From the NCBI RefSeq assembly GCF_009901955.1, contig NZ_WUTS01000001.1, forward strand, positions 2,952,172 through 3,016,171: a DNA stretch of 64,000 nucleotides. Reading direction: 5' to 3'. Both the position numbers and the translations under genes were made by a program. Below are positions 51,171-58,565 of the stretch, in pieces. Under the pieces are notes generated by a model, which ran no database searches, was not told the DNA's origin, and was given only the letters and a program-made list of their open reading frames with translations. The stretch is from Halomonas icarae. GTDB lineage: Bacteria; Pseudomonadota; Gammaproteobacteria; Pseudomonadales; Halomonadaceae. The first letter of the stretch is position 1, and each line of letters starts with the position of its first letter.

Positions 51171-51845
51171 ATGGCCGGCCGACTGCATATCGCCCCGATC
51201 GACATCAGCCAGCTCGTGCCCGACCTGGTGATGGAGACGCCCCTCTTGACCGGTGCCAACCTGGCCCCCCGACGCATGCTCTCGGGCATTCGCCTGGACG
51301 CGGGCCGGCCGCGCCTGGAACAACTGTTCTGGGGGCTGACGCCGCCCTGGCTGGAGGTGCTGGACCACGCGCCCCATTGCGCCCGCGCCGAATCCCTGGC
51401 GTCGCGCCGCATGTTCCGCGAGGCCTTTCACGCCAGGCGCTGTCTGATCCCGGCCACCGGCGTCTATGTATGGAAGCCCCAGCCACGCTTCAAGCAGCCC
51501 TTCCTGGTCACACGAGTGGACCGCGGCCCGCTGCTGCTGGCCGCGCTCTGGTGTCGCTTCCACACCAGCCTGGCCGAGCACACCGACTCCATGGCGCTGA
51601 TCACCGTGCCGACCAACGGCCTGCTGGCGCCACTCAGCGATCGCCTCCCGGCGGCAATACCACCTGCCGAGGCACGGCGCTGGCTCGATCCGCAGACACC
51701 AAGCGAGGCGGCCCAGGCCATGCTGGCACCGGCGCCCAGGGAACTGTTGGGCGCTTTTCCGGTATCAAGACGTGTGAATAATCCGGCGAACCAGGACGCG
51801 GCCTGCGCCCACCCGGTCGGCCCCATGCTGCGCCACGAGGCCTGA
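51171..51845 (+). CDS. SRAP-fold protein (YedK/HMCES family) lacking catalytic residues
   Basis: A 224-residue protein with the SRAP fold throughout: NLAPRRMLS, FWGLTPPWLE, RAESLASRRMFREAFHARRCLIPATGVYVWKP, ALITVPTNGLL and FPVSRRVNNPANQD align with the family. Active SRAP proteins begin MCGR and use Cys2 to crosslink to abasic sites in single-stranded DNA. Here the start is MAGR, so Cys2 is Ala; the Asn of the NARxE motif is Cys, the Glu of GFYEW is Val, and the His of IHDRMP is Ser. It is probably a DNA-binding pseudoenzyme or has another chemistry. Divergent from a TetR gene. Confidence 0.8.
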   Translation: MAGRLHIAPIDISQLVPDLVMETPLLTGANLAPRRMLSGIRLDAGRPRLEQLFWGLTPPWLEVLDHAPHCARAESLASRRMFREAFHARRCLIPATGVYVWKPQPRFKQPFLVTRVDRGPLLLAALWCRFHTSLAEHTDSMALITVPTNGLLAPLSDRLPAAIPPAEARRWLDPQTPSEAAQAMLAPAPRELLGAFPVSRRVNNPANQDAACAHPVGPMLRHEA

Positions 51846-51872
51846 GCCGGCATCCCTGCACAAGGAGTGAGA

Positions 51873-54785
51873 ATGTTGCCTATCCTGTCCGTCGCCCGCT
51901 GCGGGCGACTGCTGCCCCCGCTGCTTGTCCTGCTGGGCCTGGCCTCACAGAGCCTAGCCTCCCAGGCCCTGGCCACCCAGACGGCGACCACCCCCACCGC
52001 GGCCGTCGAGGCAAGCACCACGCCCAGGGTCAGCCCTCACGACGAACGCGACTATCGCGTGTTGAGCCTGGAGAACGGCTTCACCGCCCTGCTGGTCAGC
52101 GACCCCGATGCCGACAAGGCCGCGGCCTCCCTCAATGTCTCGGTCGGCAGCGCCCAGGATCCGGAAGACCTGTCGGGTCTCGCCCACTTCCTCGAGCACA
52201 TGCTGTTCCTGGGCACCGAGCCCTACCCCGAGGCGGATGCCTATCAGGGCTATCTGACCCGCCATGGCGGCAGCCACAACGCCTTTACAGCGCCCCAGGA
52301 CACCAACTACTTCTTCACCATCGAGCCCGATGCCCTCGAAGGCGCCCTGGATCGCTTCAGCCAGTTCTTTATCGCGCCGCTATTCAACGCCGACCGCCTG
52401 GAGAGCGAACGCAACGTGGTGCACTCCGAATATATGGCGCGCATCCGCGACGAGGGCCGGCGGGTCAACGACGTGCTCGACCGCCTGCTGAACCCCGAAC
52501 ACCCCTTCACCGGCTTTTCGGTCGGCAGCCGCACGACCCTGGCCGACCGTCCCAGCGACGAGCCGAGTCTGCGTGAGCGGGTCATCGACTTCTATGCGTC
52601 GCACTACGATGCCAACGTCATGCACCTGGCGATCGTCGCCCCTCAGCCCCTCGACGAACTGGAGCGGCTAGTCGCCGAGCGCTTCGCCACGGTGCCGGAC
52701 CGAGGCCTGGTGCGGCCGAAGATCAGCGACCCGCTGTTCCTGCCGGAGACACTTCCCAGGCGAGTCGCCGTGCAGTCCCTGCGTGACAGCCACCAGCTGC
52801 GCTTTCTCTTTCCGGTAAACGACCCCATCGCCGAGTACCGCCACAAGCCTGTCGACCTGATCGCCCACCTGCTCGGGCATGAGGGCGAGGGTAGCCTGCT
52901 TGCGGCCCTGCGCGAGGCGGGCTGGGCCGATGGGCTCTCCGCCGGCGTCTCGCGGGGTGACGGACGCCACGCCCTGTTCACCGTCGACATCAGCCTGACC
53001 CCTCTGGGGGCAGAACATCGCGATGCCATCGAGGCGAGCCTGTTCGCTGCCATCGAGACGATTCGCGAGGCCGGCCCCGAGGCGTGGCGCTACTCCCAGC
53101 AGGCGCGCCTGGCCGAACAGGGTTTCCAGTTTCAGCAGCACGGCTCGCCCCAGCAGGACGCCATGCGCCTGGCCATGAACCTGGCACGCTACCCGGTGGA
53201 GGATGTGCAATATGCCGACTATCGCATGGATGGCTTCGACCGGGGGCGGACCCGCGACTACCTGGCCGCACTAAGGCCCGACAACCTGATTCGGCTCTAT
53301 AGCGCCCCGGACGTCGAAGGCGAGCGGACCTCGCCCTGGTTCGACACCCCCTGGGGCGACGACGCCTACACCGCCGATGCCACGCCTCGCGATGGGCTGA
53401 TGCTGCCCGAACCCAACCCCTATATCGCCGAAGATCTCGCGCTGCTCGACGCCCAGGACGAGCGCCCTCGACAGCGTATCGATGAAGCCACCTTCACCTT
53501 CTGGCACATGGCAGACGCCAGCTTCGACACGCCCAAGGTGGAGTGGCGCTTCAGCCTGCAACACCCGCGTGCCGCCGAGGCGCCCCGCGAAGCGGTACTG
53601 GCCCGGCTGCTCGCCGGCTGGCTGGAGGATAGCCTCAACGAGGTGCTCTATCCCGCGCGGCTGGCCGGCCAGGGAGTCGAGGCCTACGCCCACGCCCGCG
53701 GCATTACCCTGGCCTTCTCCGGCTGGCGCGATCGTCAGACGGTGGTGATGGAGCGTGTGATCGAGCAGCTTCAGCAGGGGGCCATCAAGCCCGACGCCTT
53801 CGAACGGGTGCGCCATCGCCTGCAGCGGGAGTGGCGCAATGCGCCCCAGGACCCACTCCACCGACAGGCCAACCGAACCCTGGCCGAGACCCTGGTGCGC
53901 CCCCAGTGGCCCACCAATACACTGCTTGAGGCCAGCGAAGGCATGACGCCGGGGGACCTGCGTGAATTTCGCGACATCTTCCTCGACGAACTGCATCTGG
54001 AGGCCATGGCGGTGGGCAATATCGGCGCCGAGCAAGCCGATGAGATTGCACAGCAGATGGCCGACACCCTGGCGCCGAGCCTCACGGCGGCAGCGATTCC
54101 CGACCTGGTCCCGCTGGCTGCCTCCGCGGATCTTCCCGCCCTGACCCCACAGACAGGTCGCGAGGAGTCGATACTGCTGCGCTACCTGCAGGGCCCGGAC
54201 CGCTCCCTCGATAGCCAAGCACGCCTGGCACTGCTCGGCCAGCTGATCGACACCCCCTTCTACCAGCGTCTGCGCACCGAGCAGCAGCTCGGTTACGTGG
54301 TTCACGCCGGCTACTCGCCGATGCTGGATGCCCCGGGTCTCGCCCTGCTGGTGCAGTCACCGGAGACCGATAGCGAGTCGATCGCCGACCATATGGATCG
54401 TTTTCTGCAGAGCTTCGGCGCCACCCTGGAAACGCTGGACGAGGAGGCACTCGCCCCTTACCGCCAGGCGGTGCATGCCGAACTGACCCGGCGCGATACC
54501 AGCCTGGGCGGCCGGACCAATCGCCTGTGGCGCACCCTGGCCTACGGCGATACCGAGTTCGAGCGGCGCGACAAGCTCGCCGAGCGGGTCCTGGCTATTA
54601 CCGCCGACGAGCTGCGCGAGGCCTGGACGGCCCTGCTTGCCAGCCCCGAGGTGCGAGTCGCCTATGACCCGGGCGATGCGCCCACCGACGTGCTGGCATT
54701 CACGGCTGACCTCGAGCCGTTGCCGGAAGGTAAAGAGTGTGGGGCGAGGAGTGAACCCCGGCTGCGCCGGAACGATAAGCTGTAA
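51873..54785 (+). CDS. M16 family zinc metalloprotease, pitrilysin/insulinase type
   Basis: A 970-residue exported protease. A hydrophobic signal peptide covers about residues 1-36. The inverted zinc motif HFLEHMLFLGT near residue 105, with the distant glutamate in the ERNVVHSEYMARI segment near residue 180, marks an active M16 N-terminal half; three inactive M16 domains follow, giving the E. coli Ptr (protease III, 962 residues) layout. It degrades small peptides in the periplasm. Start ATG 51873 has AAGGAG five bases upstream. The last 20 residues (KECGARSEPRLRRNDKL) look like read-through into an intergenic repeat, ending inside it. Confidence 0.9.
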   Translation: MLPILSVARCGRLLPPLLVLLGLASQSLASQALATQTATTPTAAVEASTTPRVSPHDERDYRVLSLENGFTALLVSDPDADKAAASLNVSVGSAQDPEDLSGLAHFLEHMLFLGTEPYPEADAYQGYLTRHGGSHNAFTAPQDTNYFFTIEPDALEGALDRFSQFFIAPLFNADRLESERNVVHSEYMARIRDEGRRVNDVLDRLLNPEHPFTGFSVGSRTTLADRPSDEPSLRERVIDFYASHYDANVMHLAIVAPQPLDELERLVAERFATVPDRGLVRPKISDPLFLPETLPRRVAVQSLRDSHQLRFLFPVNDPIAEYRHKPVDLIAHLLGHEGEGSLLAALREAGWADGLSAGVSRGDGRHALFTVDISLTPLGAEHRDAIEASLFAAIETIREAGPEAWRYSQQARLAEQGFQFQQHGSPQQDAMRLAMNLARYPVEDVQYADYRMDGFDRGRTRDYLAALRPDNLIRLYSAPDVEGERTSPWFDTPWGDDAYTADATPRDGLMLPEPNPYIAEDLALLDAQDERPRQRIDEATFTFWHMADASFDTPKVEWRFSLQHPRAAEAPREAVLARLLAGWLEDSLNEVLYPARLAGQGVEAYAHARGITLAFSGWRDRQTVVMERVIEQLQQGAIKPDAFERVRHRLQREWRNAPQDPLHRQANRTLAETLVRPQWPTNTLLEASEGMTPGDLREFRDIFLDELHLEAMAVGNIGAEQADEIAQQMADTLAPSLTAAAIPDLVPLAASADLPALTPQTGREESILLRYLQGPDRSLDSQARLALLGQLIDTPFYQRLRTEQQLGYVVHAGYSPMLDAPGLALLVQSPETDSESIADHMDRFLQSFGATLETLDEEALAPYRQAVHAELTRRDTSLGGRTNRLWRTLAYGDTEFERRDKLAERVLAITADELREAWTALLASPEVRVAYDPGDAPTDVLAFTADLEPLPEGKECGARSEPRLRRNDKL

Positions 54786-54800
54786 GCTACAAGCCGGAAG
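54777..54800. repeat. Heptamer tandem repeat at the M16 stop codon
   Basis: Three copies of the 7-bp pattern AAGCNNN, then AAG. The stop codon of the M16 gene lies inside it. AAGCCGGAAG at 54791-54800 is the exact inverted copy of the 10-mer at 39023-39032. Confidence 0.8.
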
Positions 54801-54828
54801 AGGGCCACATCAAAAGTGATGTGGCCCT
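54801..54828. terminator. Terminator between convergent M16 protease and sbcB
   Basis: A perfect 12-bp stem (AGGGCCACATCA and complement) with an AAAG loop, centred between the two convergent genes. No T run on the plus side. Confidence 0.7.
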
Positions 54829-54876
54829 GACGATGGCAGGCCAGGCAAAAGCTGCTGCGAAGGAGAAGACAGCGCG

Positions 54877-56370
54877 TTAGCCCGCGTCGAATGCCTGGGG
54901 AGGCAGGATGGCCTCGACATGCATCACCAGCTCCTCGAGGATTTGACGGTCGCGGTCGCTCAGCTCGACCCGGTTGAGCCGTTCGATCTCTCGGGCGAAG
55001 CCCTTGAGGGTCAGGCTCGCCACCTCAGCGTCATTCATGCGAGCCCAGCGGTAGGCCTCCCACTGGGCCAGCTCATCGCCTTCAAGCGTCTCGGGGAAGC
55101 TGCGCGCGCGATAGCGAAACAGCATCTCCTCCAGGCGTGGATCCTGGAAGGCGAAGCTGGCACCCACCAGATCCCAGGCCGCCATCTCGCGCACCTGCTG
55201 CATCTGACGGCGATCCGCCGGCGAGAAGAAACCTCCCGAGTAGAGCATCAGGTCGGGGTCACCCGACCCCGCCGGGGGTGGCTCGGCGAACACCTCGGCG
55301 GCACGGGCGGCCACCTCCGGATGCCCAGCCAGACGCTTCCAGTGCTCGCGGCAGGTCGCCATATCCAGCCCCAGGCGCTCGACGATATCACCATGCTCTC
55401 CGCGCCGCGGACCCGCCACGTCCTTGAGGGCGCTGGCCGGGAACAGCACCGGGCACTTGTTGATATGGATCACCTTGAGCGGGATCCGCTCGGTGCCCTC
55501 GGCAAGGTCGTCATTACTGACGAAGACCCGCTGGCGTATCTGCTCGGCGGAGAGCTCGAGGAGTGGCGCGGGGTCCACCGAAAGATCATAGACGACGACC
55601 CCGTTGGGGTTGCTGGGATGCTCAGCAAGGGGCACCACCAGGGCGGCACAGCCGCGACTGGCCGGGTAACGCCGTGAGATATGCAGCAGTGGCTTGCGTC
55701 CAGGCACATCAAGCAGCTTGCCCACGGCGCGCTTGCCGCGCAGCTTGAGCAGAAAGTCGAAGAGGTTGGCATTGGCCTCACGCAGACGCCTGGCCAGGGC
55801 GATGGTCGCCCGCACGTCGGCCAGGGCATCGTGGGCCCCGACATGCTCGATGCCGTTGGCGGCGGTGAGATCCTCGAGCCGGAAGCTGGGCGCCCCGTCC
55901 TCGCGACGCGGCCACTCGAGCCCCTCCGGACGCAGGGCGTGAAAGGCCCGCACCACATCGATCAGGTCCCAGCGCGAATTGCCGTTCTGCCACTCCCGGG
56001 CATAGGGGTCGAGCAGGTTGCGGTAGAAGAGATGACGACTGACCTCGTCGTCGAAACGCACGCTGTTGTAGCCTACCGCGCAGGTGCCCGGCACGCTCAT
56101 CAGCGCCTCGATCTGCCCGGCAAACTGCGCCTCGGGCAGCCCGCGGCGACGCGCCTGCTGGGGCGTGATACCGGTGACCAGACAGGCCTGGGGATGCGGC
56201 AGGAAGTCATCTGCCGGCCGGCAGTACCAGGTGACCGGCTCACCGATCTCGTTGAATTCGGCATCGGTACGGATCGCGGCGAACTGAGACGGACGGTCAC
56301 GACGGGGGTCGGCACCGAAGGTCTCGTAGTCGTGCCACAGGAAGGTCTTCGGGGCGTCAGGCGGCGCCAT
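54877..56370 (-). CDS. sbcB: Exodeoxyribonuclease I
   Basis: A 497-residue DEDDh 3'-5' exonuclease on single-stranded DNA. The Exo motifs are LWHDYETFG near residue 13 (Asp and Glu), AVGYNSVRFDDEV near residue 97 and EHVGAHDALADVRATIALA near residue 180. C-terminal SH3-like and helical domains are complete. ATG 56370 is the start; a TTG immediately before it is not favoured. Length equals that of E. coli ExoI (475) plus about twenty residues. Confidence 0.95.
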   Translation of the reverse strand: MAPPDAPKTFLWHDYETFGADPRRDRPSQFAAIRTDAEFNEIGEPVTWYCRPADDFLPHPQACLVTGITPQQARRRGLPEAQFAGQIEALMSVPGTCAVGYNSVRFDDEVSRHLFYRNLLDPYAREWQNGNSRWDLIDVVRAFHALRPEGLEWPRREDGAPSFRLEDLTAANGIEHVGAHDALADVRATIALARRLREANANLFDFLLKLRGKRAVGKLLDVPGRKPLLHISRRYPASRGCAALVVPLAEHPSNPNGVVVYDLSVDPAPLLELSAEQIRQRVFVSNDDLAEGTERIPLKVIHINKCPVLFPASALKDVAGPRRGEHGDIVERLGLDMATCREHWKRLAGHPEVAARAAEVFAEPPPAGSGDPDLMLYSGGFFSPADRRQMQQVREMAAWDLVGASFAFQDPRLEEMLFRYRARSFPETLEGDELAQWEAYRWARMNDAEVASLTLKGFAREIERLNRVELSDRDRQILEELVMHVEAILPPQAFDAG

Positions 56371-56457
56371 CAAGGTTTCTCCGGCGATTCAGCATGGAGC
56401 CAACAGCCTAGCACAGCCCAACGACTCACTCAGCCAGACAGGTTCAGCCAGACCGGC

Positions 56458-56718
56458 TCAGCCCGGCGCCCCCTTGGGCAGGGTCACATTGAGCTCGAGC
56501 ACCGAACAGTTGTCCTCACTGTCGAGGCTGATATTGATGGCGTCATCATCCACCTGCACATAGCGGCGAATCACCTCCAACAGCTCCCGCTCCAGCATCG
56601 GCATGTAGTCCGGCTGGCCGCGCTGACTGCGCTGGTGAGCGACGATGATCTGTAGCCGCTCCTTGGCGACTGGCGCGGACTTCTTGCGCTCCCGTTTCAG
56701 GAATTCAAGCAGCTTCAC
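56458..56718 (-). CDS. minE: Cell division topological specificity factor MinE
   Basis: An 86-residue protein: LLEFLKRERKKSAPVAKERLQIIVAHQRS, the membrane/MinD-interacting N terminus, then a dimerisation part ending SLDSEDNCSVLELNVTLP. It stimulates MinD ATPase and drives pole-to-pole oscillation. Start GTG 56718 overlaps the minD stop (GTGA). Confidence 0.96.
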   Translation of the reverse strand: MKLLEFLKRERKKSAPVAKERLQIIVAHQRSQRGQPDYMPMLERELLEVIRRYVQVDDDAINISLDSEDNCSVLELNVTLPKGAPG

Positions 56719-57533
56719 CGACGACCTCCTCCAAACATGCGACTGAGCAGACTCTTCTTCTGATACTCGTGAAAGCGCAGCGGCACATCCTCGCCAATCA
56801 GCCGCGATACGGTATCGGTATAGGCCTGACCGGCATCGCTGGAGGCGTCGTGGGTTACCGGCACCCCCTGGTTGGAAGCACGCAGCACCGCCTCCGACTC
56901 CGGTATCAAGCCGATCAGGTCGATCGCCAGGATCTCGCGGATATCCTCGAGGTTGAGCATATCGCCGGTATCGACCCGCAGCGGGTTGTAGCGAGTGATC
57001 AGCAGGTGTTCCTTGATGGCTTCCTCGCCACGCTCGGCACGTCGTGTCTTGGAGGCCAGCAGGCCGAGAATACGATCGGAATCACGCACCGAGGAGATCT
57101 CGGGGTTGGTGACCACGATCGCCTCATCGGCGAAGTACATGGCCAGCTGGGCTCCCCCTTCGATGCCGGCGGGCGAGTCGCAGAGGATGTAGTCGAAGTC
57201 CTTGCTCAAGGTCTCGAGTACCTTCTCGATCCCTTCACGCGTCAAGGCCTCCTTGTCACGAGTCTGGGAGGCGGGAAGGATGTGCAGGTTTTCCACACGC
57301 TTGTCGCGGATCAGAGCCTGGCTCAGCCCCGCTTCACCCTGAATGACGTTGACCAGGTCGTAGACCACACGCCGCTCGCAGCCCATGATCAGGTCCAGGT
57401 TACGCAGCCCGACGTCGAAGTCGATGACCACGGTCTTGTTACCGCGCAGTGCCAGGCCAGTGGCAATGGCTGCCGCGCTGGTTGTCTTGCCGACGCCTCC
57501 CTTGCCGGAGGTCACAACGATGATCTTGGCCAA
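56715..57533 (-). CDS. minD: Septum site-determining ATPase MinD
   Basis: A 272-residue ParA-type ATPase. The deviant Walker A is VTSGKGGVGKTTSAAAIATGL at residues 6-26, switch II is LCDSPAGIEGGAQLAM, and the membrane-targeting C-terminal helix is YQKKSLLSRMFGGG. Start is TTG 57533 (M-A-K-I), with AGGAAG about six bases before it; no ATG fits. It recruits MinC to the membrane and forms the oscillator with MinE. Confidence 0.97.
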   Translation of the reverse strand: MAKIIVVTSGKGGVGKTTSAAAIATGLALRGNKTVVIDFDVGLRNLDLIMGCERRVVYDLVNVIQGEAGLSQALIRDKRVENLHILPASQTRDKEALTREGIEKVLETLSKDFDYILCDSPAGIEGGAQLAMYFADEAIVVTNPEISSVRDSDRILGLLASKTRRAERGEEAIKEHLLITRYNPLRVDTGDMLNLEDIREILAIDLIGLIPESEAVLRASNQGVPVTHDASSDAGQAYTDTVSRLIGEDVPLRFHEYQKKSLLSRMFGGGRR

Positions 57534-57588
57534 GAGTCACTTCCTGTCGTGTTGTTGAAATGGCGCGAGCCATCGACGGAGATACCGC

Positions 57589-58323
57589 TCAGGTGAGCGA
57601 GGTGATGCCCAGCTGATCCCCATCGAGGCGAACCTGTACCGGGGTGCCCAGCAACCGCCGGTCGATGTCCTCGAGGCGCTTGTAGTTCCCGGCCACCGAG
57701 AGCAGCTCGGCGTGGAGCTCACGGCAGAAGATGCAGGCCAGGGCATCACCATGGATGCCGGCCAGAGCACGTCCACGCAGAGCGCCGTAAACATGCACGC
57801 TGCCCGCCGCGAGCACCTCGGCGCCGGCATTGACCGCCCCGATCACCACCAGATCACCGCTGGGGGAGGTGATCTGCTGCCCGGAGCGCACCGTGCCACG
57901 AAAGATGCGTCCACCACCGATGCTATCCGCTGGCACCGCCAGCTCGGCCGGCGCCTCTTCATCGGCGGCAACGCTTTCCAGAGGGCGAGCCCTGCCGGCC
58001 TCCTGGGGTGGAAACCAGCCCAGACCCAGTGCCCAGGCCGACTGCTTGATCGGATCGGCTCCCCCGCGCACCGCCACGGGCAGCAGCTTGTGAGCCCGGC
58101 AGACGGCGCAGATGCGCTCCAGGGCGAGGTGAGGCTCGTCGAGCTTCTCGACACTGAGCACCACCGGCGTGTGCTGAAAGAAGGCCGGCGACTGGCTGAG
58201 CTTGCCGGCGAGCTGATCGCGGATCAGCTCGGGGTCCGCACTGGTCAGCTCCATGACCGTCATCGGCAGCATGCCTCCCTTGAAGGTGAAGGCCGTGCTT
58301 TCCCTGTCCAGTTTGAGGCTCAT
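57589..58323 (-). CDS. minC: Septum site-determining inhibitor MinC
   Basis: A 244-residue FtsZ inhibitor. The N-terminal domain starts STAFTFKGGMLPMTVMEL; a Pro/Ala-rich linker leads to the C-terminal beta-helix domain, with VRSGQQITSPSGDLVVIGAVNAGAEVLAAGSVHVYGALRGRALAGIHGD, which binds MinD. It heads the minC-minD-minE operon, divergent from the DUF349 gene. Together with SlmA (19.2 kb) it positions the division site. Confidence 0.95.
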   Translation of the reverse strand: MSLKLDRESTAFTFKGGMLPMTVMELTSADPELIRDQLAGKLSQSPAFFQHTPVVLSVEKLDEPHLALERICAVCRAHKLLPVAVRGGADPIKQSAWALGLGWFPPQEAGRARPLESVAADEEAPAELAVPADSIGGGRIFRGTVRSGQQITSPSGDLVVIGAVNAGAEVLAAGSVHVYGALRGRALAGIHGDALACIFCRELHAELLSVAGNYKRLEDIDRRLLGTPVQVRLDGDQLGITSLT

Positions 58324-58565
58324 TGCCGAACTCCAGGTCGCTGTGATGGGAGTAAAGTCAAAGCTAAGCGACTCCTACTGCCCCTGCAACTCCCATCATA
58401 CGCGCGACACACCTTATCTGTCAGTGTCGCCATATAACCACAAGGGCCCGTGGCACGGACTTTTCCCCAGCGGCGCCGCATGCTTAGATAGCCCTTGCCC
58501 GATTGACCAACAATGATATGAGCAGATGCGTTTTAACACACCTGCCCCTCTTGCCAGGATAGCCA

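Noticed and set aside
51056-51412. N-terminal extension of the TetR regulator
   Set aside because: It would overlap the divergent SRAP gene; the helix-turn-helix is correctly spaced from ATG 51055.
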